Shown here piece by piece: positions 13,095-24,855 of a DNA stretch of 64,000 bases; within the stretch, counting starts at the first letter, position 1, and each line of letters opens with the position of its first letter. The position numbers were made by a program, and so were the translations under genes. The stretch covers positions 101,117-165,116 of the forward strand of contig JAGFBZ010000864.1 of the NCBI GenBank assembly GCA_018398805.1, written 5' to 3'. Under the pieces are notes generated by a model. The model saw only the letters and a program-made list of their open reading frames with translations. It was not told the DNA's origin and ran no database searches. This stretch comes from Hirundichthys speculiger (taxonomy: Eukaryota > Chordata > Actinopteri > Beloniformes > Exocoetidae).

Positions 13095-13884
13095 CTGTCC
13101 ATCTTTCAGTCCGTGGTTCTTCTTCTCTGATTGGTTCATAGCTGTCAGAGGTTCCTCTGCTTTTCTTCAGTCTCTGACTAGTTTCTCATCCCTCCATCTT
13201 CCTGCTGCTCCGTTACTGTTTTCAGATGCAGATTTTATAATTTTCAGATTAAATTCTGCTGTAGAGCTTTTTCCTTTTGGTCTCATATCTGTGTCTCTCA
13301 GTCTTTATGGTTTACTCTTGTCATTTTTTCAGTATCAGTGTTCAGTTGTTGTGATTGTAGGCGATGTCCTGTTGTTGTCATGGAGACATGGAGGATATTT
13401 CTGATATATAAGTTGCAGGACCAGACAAACTACTGAAAAACCGACTTTACGATTTTCGTGCACATTCCAGACTTAAATTTATTTGCGTTTATCTAAGTTT
13501 CACCAGCTTTTCCCATGACATCGCCCAGCTATTATCTCTAACAAACAGCCTGGTAACTGGCTGGAACCAACTCTGGTACTCAGCTATAACTTTACACTTT
13601 CATTTTTACGTAGCTAAGGGATATTTCAGACATTTTTATTAAATCTTTTTTTCTTTAAATGTTAAGGTTTCATAGCTGAGAGAACAATGGAGAAGGAAGC
13701 GATCAGACTCGTCACTGTTTCTGTCTCACAGACTCTTCAAGGCCGTGAGGAAGTGGTGGAAAATATACGATAATACTCGCGGTAATGGAAATTTGAAAAG
13801 ATGCTCACAGTGCGATATATAAGATATGAATCAGTAGTGGTTCAGTGTAGCTCGTATAGTTGTATAATAATTGTGTCGTCCTCA
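13095..13884. other. Unassigned sequence
   Basis: Starts in decayed copies of the 20-bp unit, then AT-rich sequence with no convincing gene. Nothing recognised. Confidence 0.3.
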
Positions 13885-13990
13885 TGGGTAGCATGAACAG
13901 CGTTGACTCACAGCTGGACGGCTTCAGTTTGAATCTCAGCTCTTCTGGGTGGAGTGTTCTGGAAACAAACCCTGGGGGTGATGCCCTGCT
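13885..13990 (+). repeat. Fragment of a common fish dispersed repeat
   Basis: gggtagcatgaacagcgttg followed by gactcacagctggacggc, ttcagtttgaatctcagctc and tgggtggagtgttctgg follows the order of the widespread fish repeat with gttagca, cctcacag, ggttcgaatc and gtgtggagtttgc motifs. It has a tRNA-like B-box appearance (ggcttcagtttgaatct), so it may be SINE- or Helitron-derived. Class not certain. Confidence 0.45.
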
Positions 13991-14152
13991 GGGAACAGCC
14001 TCAAACAGCCCACCTGTGACCCCCAATCGGAAGAAGCAGGTTCAGGTTGTGGGTGGAGGTCCCCTTTATTAGCAGTAACTTGAATTATAACAACTACTGT
14101 TGCAGCATATTATCAATGGGTCACGCTGGAGTTCTCAGGAATCTGCTCAGAC

Positions 14153-14896
14153 TACAGGTTTTCAGAACAACCCGACAACCCGAGGTTCCGACCCGACCCC
14201 AATCAGGTCTCGGGTCCATTCTAAAGACGTGACTCCGGGTTCGGGTCTGAATCGGTACAGTTAGTCTCGGGTCTGGTCGGTGCTCTCTGACAGGCTGGGT
14301 CCACGTTCACTCAGAGAGGTAAAGATATTAGCGGTGGCAGCTAATGTCAGGACTCGGGGCAGTTTAATTAATTATTCATTAACGTGGCGTGTTTGTCATG
14401 AAACAACCGTGTTGCCGTAGCGTATTATTAGCGTGTTATTAGCGGTTTGTCCGGCAGCTGTAAAGCACAACGGATCACCAACATGACAACGTTGGATGAG
14501 AGAACATATTTACGACATGTCCTGTAGGGTATTAGCATTAGCAGCTGCTACCAATAGCATCTGTATCCACAAAGAGAATAACGATGTGGATTTATTGTTG
14601 TTTACATCACGTAGCCTATGTAGCAACTGAACCGGTAGAAGAAGACAACTTTAGGTAAGAAAATCAAGTTTTATTCAACGCTAGACAACTTTAACATGAG
14701 CAACTATGGGCTGGATTGGCTCGGTTCTATTCGGGTAACTTGGTTAGGTTTGTGGTTGGAAACTAAAGACTCAGTTCCGGGTCCAAATATTGCGGGTCCA
14801 TTTGGGTTCAGACTCCCGAACTTATGATTATAGCTCGGGTCGGGTCGGTTTCAGGTCGAATTTTCACGGGTCCATTCGGATTCATGAAGACCTCTA
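14153..14896. mobile_element. hAT-type non-autonomous element with perfect 8-bp TSD
   Basis: Left end TACAGGTTTTCA; the complement of the right end is TAGAGGTCTTCA (10 of 12 identical). Both sides carry exactly gctcagac (14145-14152 and 14897-14904). The subterminal regions are rich in cgggtc/gacccg motifs, tens of bases deep at each end. 744 bp, no coding frame. Confidence 0.85.
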
Positions 14897-14904
14897 GCTC
14901 AGAC

Positions 14905-15726
14905 ACGTGAATCTGATATTAAAGCCTACAAGTGAAGATTAGAAAAGTAATCAGAGCAGATAATTGTGTGCTCTTCTGCTTGCAACATCGTTTTAATCAT
15001 GAAAGCGAACGTAGTTACATCCTTCAACTCATCACAGGTTAAAGTCTGTTTTTCTGCATCTTTCTCCTCATCCTCTCTGCCTTTGTATCCCTCTTTCAAC
15101 ACCAGTCTGGTTATCTATTCTTCTTCTCGTGCATCTCTTATCTGTTCTAACTTCCTGTCTGTTCAACGCCATCGACTACTCTTCCTCTTTTCTTCATCTC
15201 CTCTCTTCTCTCATCATCTCTCTGTGTCCCAGCGTGACACAGATGACAGTCTAAACGCTCCTCGTATCATCAGCGGCTGCAGAAAAGTGCTTCACTTATG
15301 GCTCTGTGATGAGCGGCTTTTTCCTGCGCGACGCTGAATTGCCATAGAAACAAATGAAACAGTCGTGCAGGGAGCCGGCGGCGTTGGCAGCTAAGTTAAC
15401 GAACGCTCCCCCGTCTGGTTCGCTCAGTCATTCAGCCTTTATTGCTCATGAGGGAAATTTGGTTTGCAGACTCTGGAGATGAGCGGCGCGCAGAAAAACA
15501 TGCTGCAGCTCGTCGAGCGACATACAGCAAAACATCACGCCGCTGGTGCCAAAGAGCAGACGGGGACTGCGGCGCAGTTAGTAGCATGATTTTACAGGCT
15601 ACGTTATTTCAGGATCAAATAGAGGAAAGTAATTGCAGAGGGAGGAAACAAGCTCCGGGCTCTTCTACCTGACAACCAGCATGTTTAATGCTGTCTTGGA
15701 TTCAAGCAGACTCACCAGAACGGGTT
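14905..15726. other. Unassigned sequence, partly pyrimidine-rich
   Basis: A T/C-rich stretch at 15040-15230 opens a Ser/Phe/Leu-rich frame that looks low-complexity. No splice-bounded exon was convincing. Confidence 0.3.
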
Positions 15727-16445
15727 CCAGGGTTCCAGAACCTGCTGATCTACTGGGATCTTCTCCACAACCATGTCCAGGGTTTCCAGAGGATGGTCCA
15801 GAAAGAGAAGATATCCAGATGTTGATGTCAGAGGTCAGAGGAGGATGGACAGACTGGTTGGAGATGATAGAAGGACGACAGGAACTCAACCATCTCTGAA
15901 CAAGACTGGACCCTTGAAGCAGATGTTCTCCAGCAGCTGGAGACCACAGCAGGAGTCTCTGCTGTCAGCTGAGACCAGGAAACACAGACTCACCAGAACT
16001 GGACCACAGAAGACTGGAAGAACGTTGTCTGGTCCGACATGAGAGCATGGATCCATCCTGGTCCATCAACGGTTCAGGCTGCTGCTGGTGGTGTGATGGT
16101 CTGGAGGAGATGTTCCCAGTACCAGCTGGTCCTGGTTTAACCACCACAGTCCACCTGAGGATTGTTGCTGATCATCTCCATCCCTTCATGACCACAGTGG
16201 ACCATCTTCTGATGGAGACTTCCAGCAGGATGATGCACCATGATCATTTCTAACTGGTTTCCACTGGAGACCACTGTCCACCAGTGTCCTCCACAGTCTC
16301 CAGATCTCAGTCCAGAAGAACAGCTTTGGGATGTGGAGGAACTGGAGGTTCTCATCATGGATGAGCAGCAGCTGGTGATGCTGTCATGTCAACATAGACC
16401 AGAACCTCTGAGGAACATTTCCAACAGCTTGTTGAGACTTCTCTG
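15727..16445 (+). pseudogene. Second Tc1/mariner-like transposase remnant
   Basis: Block order matches a second common fish Tc1-like family: ctgctgatctactgggatct (HTH region), aggtcagaggaggatggaca, a gap, then ggaccacagaagactggaag with tggtccgacatgag (the decayed WSDE motif), tccatcaacggttcaggctg, ccttcatgaccacagtgga, tccagcaggatgatgcacca (QQDNAPC-type second catalytic region) and ctccacagtctccagatctc (WPPQSPDL). It has many stops and frameshifts and small deletions. The first 120 bases match 41121-41226 on the other strand. Confidence 0.7.
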
Positions 16446-17167
16446 TGGCTGGAGTTCATACAAGAGGCCGTGGAAAGCAGCTTTGATCTGCTCCGAGAGA
16501 ATTCTGGCAGACCAGGCAGGAAAACTGTCCTTCACCAACACTGAGTCTGGTGAAGGTGGAAGGAACACGTGTTCCTCAGAGGACGCTGAGTCCGTGGTTA
16601 TCGGAATAGGATCCATGATCCATTCTAGACGAAGCTGTCAGGAAAGACAACACGCTGTGTTTTACTGATAAAGACATTTCAGCAAATATAGATGCAGTCC
16701 AGCTGTCTGCAGCAGAGGTTTGTCAATGTAAAGAAATGTCCAACTTGGACAGAAAACATGACATTAGCTGTCTTCTGGAGTCAGATGTCAGACGGTCAAA
16801 GCTCGGCTGAAGCTGGGTCATCGAACACAACAATGAAATGAAGCAAACCAGGAAATTGCTGGAGCTCCACTTCCTACAACTGAGAACTTGCACCGTCAAC
16901 CACCAGGGATCTCAGAAGGAACATCGTTTCCTCATGACCACAGGACGTGTCCTCACTGTTGTTTAAAGTAACCCAAAACGACTTTTCAGTTTTTAGATTT
17001 CTAGCACCCCCTGCAGGTGCCTGGGTGAAATCGTTTTTACGACAGTTGCCCTTCTACATGCCAGTGTGTAGAAATCACGTTTACATCAACCAGTTTAACT
17101 TTGTCCCTGGTTACGGAGGCGAATAACGGGAAAAATAACAGACGTTTCCAGGAGATAAATGTCTCAT
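16446..17167. other. Unassigned sequence before the 24-bp array
   Basis: No recognised gene, terminal repeat or array. Unit-like sequence of the minisatellite starts abruptly at 17168. Confidence 0.3.
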
Positions 17168-20100
17168 AGGCTCCTAAACAAACTCGGGTGGAGGCTCCTA
17201 AAAAAACTCAGAAGGGGGCTCCTAAACAAACTCAGGTGGAGGCTCCTTAAAAAAACCCAGGTAAAGGCTCCTAAAAAAACTCAGGTGGAGGCTCCTAAAC
17301 AAACTCGGGTGGAGGCTCCTCAACAAACTCTGGTGGAGGCTCCTAAACAAACTCGGGTGGAGGCTCCTAAACAAACTCTGGTGGAGGCTCCTAAACAAAC
17401 TCAGGTGGAGGCTCCTAAATAAACTCGGGTGGAGGCTACTAAACAAACTCGGGTGGAGGCTCCTAAACAAACTCGGGTGGAGGCTCCTAAACAAACTCGG
17501 GTGGAGGCTCCTAAACAAACTCGGGTGGAGGCTCCTAAACAAACTCGGGTGGAGGCTCCTAAAGAAACTCAGGCGGAGGCTCCTAAACAAACTCAGGCGG
17601 AGGCTCCTAAACAAACTCGGGTGGAGGCTCCTAAACAAACTCGGGTGGAGGCTCCTAAACAAACTCGGGTGGAGGCTCCTAAATAAACTCGGGCGGAGGC
17701 TGCTAAACAAACTCGGGCAGGGGCTCCAAAATAAACTCGGGCGGAGGCTCCCAAACAAACTCGGGTGGAGGCTCCTAAACAAACTCGGGTGGAGGCTCCT
17801 CAACAAACTCGGGTGGAGGCTCCTAAACAAACTCAGGTGGAGACTCCTACACAAACTCGGGTGGAGGCTCCTACACAAACTCGGGTGGAGGCTCCTACAC
17901 AAACTCGGGTGGAGGCTCCTACACAAACTCGGGTGGAGGCTCCTAACACAAACTCGGGTGGAGGCTCCTACACAAACTCGGGTGGAGGCTCCTAACAAAC
18001 TCGGGTGGAGGCTCCTCAAAACAACTCGGGTGGAGGCTCCTAAACAAACTCGGGTGGAGGCTCCTCAAACAAACTCGGGTGGAGGCTCCTAAACAAACTC
18101 GGGTGGAGGCTCCTCAACAAACTCGGGTGGAGGCTCCTAAACAAACTCGGGTGGAGGCTCCTACACAAACTCGGGTGGAGGCTCCTACACAAACTCGGGT
18201 GGAGGCTCCTAACACAAACTCGGGTGGAGGCTCCTAAACAAACTCGGGTGGAGGCTCCTAAACAAACTCGGGTGGAGGCTCCTAAACAAACTCGGGTGGA
18301 GGCTCCTACACAAACTCGGGTGGAGGCTCCTCAACAAACTCGGGTGGAGGCTCCTCAACAAACTCGGGTGGAGGCTCCTAAATAAACTCGGGTGGAGGCT
18401 CCTCAACAAACTCGGGTGGAGGCTCCTAAACAAACTCGGGTGGAGGCTCCTCAACAAACTCGGGTGGAGGCTCCTAAACAAACTCGGGTGGAGGCTCCTA
18501 AACAAACTCGGGTGGAGGCTCCTACAAAAACTCGGGTGGAGGCTCCTAAACAAACTCGGGTGGAGGCTCCTCAACAAACTCCAAAGGAGGCTCCTAAACA
18601 AACTCCAAAGGAGGCTCCTAAACAAACTCGGGTGGAGGCTCCTAAATAAACTCAGGTGGAGGCTCCTAAACAAACTCGGGTGGAGGCTCCTACACAAACT
18701 CGGGTGGAGGCTCCTAAATAAACTCGGGTGGAGGCTCCTAAACAAACTCGGGTGGAGGCTCCTAAACAAACTCGGGTGGAGGCTCCTAAACAAACTCGGG
18801 TGGAGGCTCCTAAACAAACTCGGGTGGAGGCTCCTAAACAAACTCGGGTGGAGGCTCCTAAATAAACCCAGGTGGAGGCTCCTAAAAAAACTCAGGTGGA
18901 GGCTCCTACAAAAAACTCGGGTGGAGGCTCCTACAAAAAACTCGGGTGGAGGCTCCTACACAAACTCAGGTGGAGGCTCCTAAACAAACTCAGGTGGAGA
19001 CTCCTACACAAACTCGGGTGGAGGCTCCTAAACAAACTCGGGTGGAGGCTCCTAAACAAACTCGGGTGGAGGCTCCTACACAAACTCGGGTGGAGGCTCC
19101 TAGACAAACTCGGGTGGAGGCTCCTAGACAAACTCGGGTGGAGGCTCCTAAACAAACTCTGGTGGAGGCTCCTAAACAAACTCTGGTGGAGGCTCCTAAA
19201 CAAACTCTGGTGGAGGCTCCTAAATAAACTCGGGTGGAGGCTCCTCAACAAACTCAGGTGGAGGCTCCTAAAAAAACCCAGGTGGAGGCTCCTAAATAAA
19301 CTCAGGAGGAGGCTCCTAAACAAACTCGGGTGGAGGCTCCTAAATAAACTCGGGTGGAGGCTCCTAAACAAACTCGGGTGGGGGCTCCTAAACAAACTCG
19401 GGAGGAGGCTCCTAAACAAACTCGGGTGGAGGCTCCAAAATAAACTCAGGAGGAGGCTCCTAAACAAACTCGGATGGAGGCTCCTACACAAACTCGGGTG
19501 GAGGCTCCTAAACAAACTCGGGTGGAGGCTCCTAAAAAACTCGGGTGGAGGCTCCTAAACAAATTCGGGTGGATGCTCCTAAACAAACTCGGGTGGATGC
19601 TCCTAAATAAACTCGGGTGGAGGCTCCTAAACAAACTCGGGTGGAGGCTCCTAAACAAACTCGGGTGGAGGCTCCTAAAAAAACCCAGGTGGAGGCTCCT
19701 AAATAAACCCAGGTGGAGGCTCCTAAAAAAACTCAGGTGGAGACTCCTACACAAACTCAGGTGGAGGCTCCTAAACAAACTCAGGTGGAGACTCCTACAC
19801 AAACTCGGGTGGAGGCTCCTAAACAAACTCAGGTGGAGACTCCTACACAAACTCGGGTGGAGGCTCCTAAACAAACTCAGGTGGAGACTCCTACACAAAC
19901 TCGGGTGGAGGCTCCTAAATAAACTCGGGTGGAGGCTCCTAAACAAACTCAGGTGGAGACTCCTACACAAACTCGGGTGGAGGCTCCTAAATAAACTCGG
20001 GTGGAGGCTCCTAAATAAATTCAGGAGGAGGCTCCTAAACAAACTCGGGTGGAGGCTCCAAAATAAACTCAGGAGGAGGCTCCTAAACAAACTCGGGTGG

Positions 20101-20509
20101 AGGCTCCTACACAAACTCGGGTGGAGGCTCCTAGACAAACTCGGGTGGAGGCTCCTAAACAAACTCTGGTGGAGGCTCCTAAACAAACTCTGGTGGAGGA
20201 TCCTAAACAAACTCTGGTGGAGGCTCCTAAACAAACTCGGGTGGAGGCTCCTAAATAAACTCGGGTGGAGGCTACTAAACAAACTCGGGTGGAGGCTCCT
20301 AAACAAACTCGGGTGGAGGCTCCTAAACAAACTCGGGTGGAGGCTCCTAAACAAACTCGGGTGGATGCTCCTAAATAAACTCGGGTGGAGGCTCCTAAAT
20401 AATCTCAGGTGGAGGCTCCTAAAATAATCCGGGTGGAGGCTCCTAAACAAACCTTGGTGGAGGCTCCTAAATAAAATCAGGTGGAGGCTCCTAAATAAAA
20501 TCAGGTTGA
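17168..20509. repeat. 24-bp minisatellite, about 139 copies
   Basis: Core aaactcgggtggaggctcct plus a variable 4-base linker (aaac, acac, caac, aaat, agac). Main unit variants are tcggg, tcagg and tctgg. Because 24 is a multiple of three, the array stays open over long stretches: VEAPKQTR repeats on plus and RSLHPSLF repeats on minus, up to 334 codons. No start context, splice site or non-repeat coding sequence supports a gene. Occasional one-base indels break the frames. Confidence 0.95.
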
Positions 20510-20590
20510 GTCTCTGTCCAGGTGGAACGGATGTTTATTGCTGAAAGATCGTATTTCATTGAAGAAGATTAGCAGTGATGCCCAACTATA

Positions 20591-20716
20591 GGTGGTGCTC
20601 GGTAACAGGTGGTGCTTGTTGACAGGTGGTGCTAGGTGACAGGTTGTGCTCGGTAACAGGTGGTGCTCGGTAACAGGTGGTGCTCGGTGACAGGTGGTGC
20701 TCGGTGACAGGTGGTG
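20591..20716. repeat. 17-bp minisatellite, about 7 copies
   Basis: Unit ggtggtgctcggtaaca with gta/gtg and ctcgg/cttgt variants. Short and regular. Confidence 0.85.
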
Positions 20717-21702
20717 CCGTTTATCCTGATCTTTTATCGTCCCCAGTGTTCCTTCCTGTTTGGGTTTCGTCCTCTTTTATTCAACACTGTAACGACTTTC
20801 TAATGAGAGTTTCATTCAAACATGGTAAAGAGGAGAAAACAGACGCTTGGCAGTGAACTGAAAGCTACCAGGACAAACAAACACAGGAAAGAATAGCTCT
20901 TTTTTTTTTTAAACCAGTTTTTAGCACAAGTAGCTGAAGGCTTTCAACATTCTGTGGTTATCTGCGGTTCAGTGGGGGGAGGGAGGGTGAACCTGCGCTG
21001 TTAATACATTTCTATGGTGACTGCTGATGAAGCCTCCGGTTCAGCCTCCTGACTGCGTCCCAGTAGGACGTCTCTCCTGCTGCTCATCTGACAGCTGGAG
21101 AGGAAAAGGCGCCGGAAATCGGTTCACGCAGCTCCGCCTGAGTTTGTGCAGAGATAAACAGCGCTGGAGCCGGTGGCGAGCAGTCTGAAGGGGACCCATA
21201 ACCTTGGATGAAGCAGGCGAAGAGGGTCTGTGTGTGGTAATGAGTGAGTGGGTGGGTGCAGAGAAGGAAGTGGTGGAGAAGGTAGAAGTAAAGACAGAAC
21301 AGAAAGCAACAGATGAGTGAAACAGAGGAAGAGAAGACAGAGGAGAAGGACTGTGTAAAAAGAAAAGGAGAAGGAGAAGAGAAGTGGAGGGAGACGAGGA
21401 AAAGGAGAAGAGATGGGAGGGACGGACTGAAGGAGCCACAAAAAAGGTGAGGATGAGGTGTGATGGAGGGATGGATGAGGTGCTTCACGACGCGAAGCTG
21501 CTGAGTTTTACATTTCAGGAAGTTAGAGCCACAACAAAAATGTAGTTTTGTAAAGCTGGACACAGAATTCAGTTCATGGTTTCTCTGCATCAACAAGTGC
21601 TCCGTCAGACCCAAACACATCTGCTTCTGTGAGTTTGTGAGGGTGCTGATGTGCTCAGGTGGGTTGTTTAGCTCTAACCATGGAGTGTGCTCGCTGAGCT
21701 AG
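20717..21702. other. Unassigned sequence with a purine-rich tract
   Basis: No gene recognised. From about 21260 to 21440 the plus strand is strongly G/A-rich (gaggaaaaggagaagagatg style), which opens long Ser/Leu/Phe-rich frames on the minus strand that I do not take as coding. Confidence 0.35.
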
Positions 21703-22678
21703 GGTTAGAGTTAGGGTTAGGGTTAGGGGTTAGGGTTAGGGTTAGGGGTTATGGGTTAGGGTTAGGGTTAGGGTTAGGGGTAAGGGTTAGGGGTTAGGGG
21801 TTAGGGTTAAGGGTTAGGGTTAGGGATTAAGGTTAGGGGTTAAGGGTTAGGGTTAGGGTTAGGGTTAGGGTTAGGGTTAGGGTTAGGGTTAGGGGTTAGG
21901 GTTAGGGGTTAGGGGTTAGGGTTAGGGTTAGGGTTAGGGTTAGGGTTAGGGGTTAGGGGTTAGGGGTTAGGGTTAGGGTTAGGGTTAGGGTTAGGGTTAG
22001 GGTTAGGGTTAGGGTTAGGGGTTAGGGGTTAGGGGTTAAGGTTAGGGGTTAGGGTTAGGGATTAGGCGTTAGGGTTAGCGGTTAGGGTTAGGGTTAGGGA
22101 TTAGGCGTTAGGGTTAGGGGTTAGGGGTTAGGAGTTAAGGTTAGGGGTTAGGGGTTAGGGATTAGGCGTTAGGGTTAGGGGTTAGGATTAGGGTTAGGGG
22201 TTAGAGTTAGGGGGTTAGGGGTTAGCGGTTAGGGATTAGGCGTTAGGGTTAGGGGTTAGGGTTAGGGTTAGAGGTTAGAGTTAAGGGTTAGGGGTTAGCG
22301 GTTAGGGTTAGGGTTAGGGTTAGGGATTAGGCGTTAGGGTTAGGGTTAGGGGTTAGGGGTTAGAGTTAAGGGTTAGGGTTAGGGATTAGGCATTAGGGTT
22401 AGGGGTTAGCGGTTAGGGTTAGGGTTAGGGATTAGGCGTTAGGGTTAGAGTTAGGGGTTAGGGGTTAGGCGTTAAGGTTAGGGGTTAGGGTTAGGGATTA
22501 GGCGTTAGGGTTAGGGGTTAGGGTTAGGGTTAGGGTTAGGGGTTCGGGGTTAGAGTTAAGGGTCAGGGTTAGGGATTAGGCATTAGGGTTAGCGGTTAGG
22601 GTTAAGGGTTAGGGTTAGGGGTTAGAGTTAGGGTTAGGGTTAGAGTAGGGGTTAGGGTTAAACCTAACCCTTACCCAG
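21703..22678 (+). repeat. Degenerate interstitial telomere-like array (TTAGGG)
   Basis: About 1 kb of ttaggg and ttagggg units with attagg, cgttaggg and gcggttaggg variants. From about 22050 on they form a larger repeat containing ggattaggcgttaggg. At the right edge (22657-22675) the strand flips: gttagggtta is followed directly by aacctaaccctta. Confidence 0.95.
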
Positions 22679-23772
22679 AGCTGCAGAGCAACCTCAGGAG
22701 CGTACTGGGATGGCGTCAGGTAGATCTGCTTCTGTCCTGCAGGAACAAGACAATGACAAAGCAGAAAGCAACACAAACCACCGGCCGGTTGGAGTTTGGC
22801 TTCAGGAGAGCCGTTTCCCAACACCAGGTAAACCGTGTTTGGACTTGTGCACGGTTCAGGCTTGGCAGGAGTGACTGGAGGGAGGATGAGAGGACGCGCC
22901 TCCGTCTTCCTGCAGCTGGAATCACGCCATCGTCGCCTATGTGACCTCATCACAGATGTCAACAGTTTAACTGAGCGTAAAGGAAACTCTGAAGACGAGA
23001 TACAGCTTAACCTAATAAATGCCGCGAGGACGCCGGCGTCCTCAGTGTTTAATAATTTTGTCTAAAAATGACTCATACAGACCAATAACTTCATCTCTCA
23101 TAGATGTATTTGGTATCGTTGAACTCTGCAGAGTCTCCTCTTTGCAAAAATAATACCGTTTTTCTTTCATCTCATATATTTTGCACAAGAGGTGCATAAA
23201 GACACAAAATCCGAAAGTCGCGACTAGTGGTCAAAAGTCGGTACTTACCGGTTTTCGATGGTAAAAGTTCCATAAAAAGTGGTAAAACGGTTCAATCCAG
23301 TCGCCGTTTGTTAGCAGAGGCTTAGCTTGTCTATAAACGGTAAAACGCTCACTCGACCGTTTTTCCGATGCTGAGGTATGCTCTCAACAAGCTCAGATCA
23401 AAAGCTTCGCTCTTCATGTACGACTGGATTCTGGTGATTATTTAATGAGATTTTGTGTCAATAAACGTTTTTAGTTATAACTAAAGCACCTTTTTGCAAC
23501 ATTTTGTTCTTATGTGTCCATTTGAAGCTGTGCCTGAATTTTTTTCATGAAAAGACCTCTGAAGGATGGTCATAATTTGTGCTATTTTCTTCAAATCTGA
23601 TACACATGTTCAGATATAGTGTCCCAACAACCTCATATTGTCAAATACCTTATTTACATAATATCCAGACTGTTTTTCATCCTGAAAGCCATTTTTCATT
23701 TCAGGTGTAACAAAATTTTACATTTTTTACTGACTTCAGAGTTCCATTACTCTGTCTCTGTATCACCTAGAG
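22679..23772. other. Unassigned sequence, right half probably a repeat
   Basis: 22700-23060 shows no gene I can support. From about 23070 the sequence is AT-rich with no coding frame and reads like an old dispersed element that continues after the MITE to about 24240, but I could not find its ends. Confidence 0.3.
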
Positions 23773-23970
23773 CGGGGATGCCCAATTCTGGTCCTCGAGA
23801 GCCCCTATCCAGCAGATGTTTCCCTGTTTGGGACACCATACTACAAGTGGCTGTGTCATCAACAGACTTTTATGATAATGACCATTAATTAGAATCAGGT
23901 GTGTTGAAGCTGGGAAACCTCTAAAACATGCTGGATAGGGGCTCTGGAGGACCAGGATTGGGCACCCCTG
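23773..23970. mobile_element. 198-bp hAT MITE with perfect 8-bp TSD
   Basis: Left end CGGGGATGCCCAATTCTGG, right end CCAGGATTGGGCACCCCTG, near-mirror ends (CAGGGGTGCCC type). Flanked on both sides by acctagag (23765-23772 and 23971-23978). The interior has ccattaattagaatcaggtg and gaaacctctaaaacatgctg, matching a MITE that is common in fish. Confidence 0.85.
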
Positions 23971-23978
23971 ACCTAGAG

Positions 23979-24740
23979 TGTTCCTGACAGTTTCACAAGA
24001 AACTACATAGTGTCTTCTTTCTGGAACATTTTAATGTGTCCGCATGGACAGAACAGTTTAGAAATTACAATCATTTCAATTTGTGTATGTCATTTTAGTT
24101 GTTTTGCTTAAAAAGTTGGGTGAAGTGCAAGAGGTTAACGTGAACCATGAGCTATTCTGGGAAACTTCTTTTTAAATGGGTTTAATGCTTTTGCATGTCA
24201 GCTTGTTATAAATAAAGGTTGGTTGTGAAAGCAAGGACACATCCAGGGATGTAGAGCCTGTCGAAAACACGGCTACAGACGCATCTGCAGAAACGTTTCA
24301 CATGTCAGCGCTGAGCCTTGAGTCTTTCCTACATCCAGAGTGTCCGTGATGGTGTGAGGGTTCAGCAGGCGAAATGCAGTAGGACCGAAGCCACATCTGC
24401 TGTGCACGGCCGTGTAATCCCTGCGGTAACCCCGGGACTTGGCACGCCACCTGCAGGTTGCTTGGTCCTCAACATGACCTCAGCTTCCTCTGGAAGTACC
24501 TCTGAGCGCTACCTGCTGCTCTGGATTCATGAGATTATGAGGTTCTGAGGACACGTGAGACTCACGCAGTAATCCCCTCGTTTAAAGACGTGTTTCTAAC
24601 CGTGTCTCGATTTCCTGCTATTATTCCTGTGAAAAAGACGAGTTGTGTCAAATAAAAGGTGCCGTCGATGCACGAGTCAGAGCTGGTCGGAGCCTGCTGG
24701 TGGAGTTTTATTGTGCCATTATAGAGTTTGACTTCCTAAC
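23979..24740. other. Unassigned sequence
   Basis: No gene supported. There is a plus-strand AATAAA at 24651-24656 and a minus-strand AATAAA at 24712-24707. The latter may serve the minus-strand exon-like segment that ends at 24856. Confidence 0.3.
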
Positions 24741-24765
24741 TCCCTAACCCTAACCCTAACCCTAT
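24741..24765 (-). repeat. Short telomere-like run (CCCTAA)
   Basis: ccctaaccctaaccctaacc, about four units, opposite in orientation to the block at 21.7-22.7 kb. Confidence 0.85.
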
Positions 24766-24855
24766 CTGCTGTGTGTGAACTGGTGTGGCTTAGCTGAGGA
24801 GTCTCTGGTGGGACAACTCTCTCACTTACTGGAACCACTGTCATTCACAGCAGCT

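Noticed and set aside
13075..13404. Ser/Leu/Phe-rich 109-codon protein
   Set aside because: It begins in minisatellite sequence, has no splice or promoter support and no recognisable domain.
17222..20450. Long reading frames of RSLHPSLF or VEAPKQTR repeats as a repeat-protein gene
   Set aside because: They are openings of a 24-bp minisatellite on both strands, with frame-breaking indels and no unique coding sequence or splice support.
21041..21620. Minus-strand Ser/Leu/Phe-rich proteins
   Set aside because: They arise from a purine-rich tract on the plus strand. Overlapping frames in all phases show low-complexity origin.
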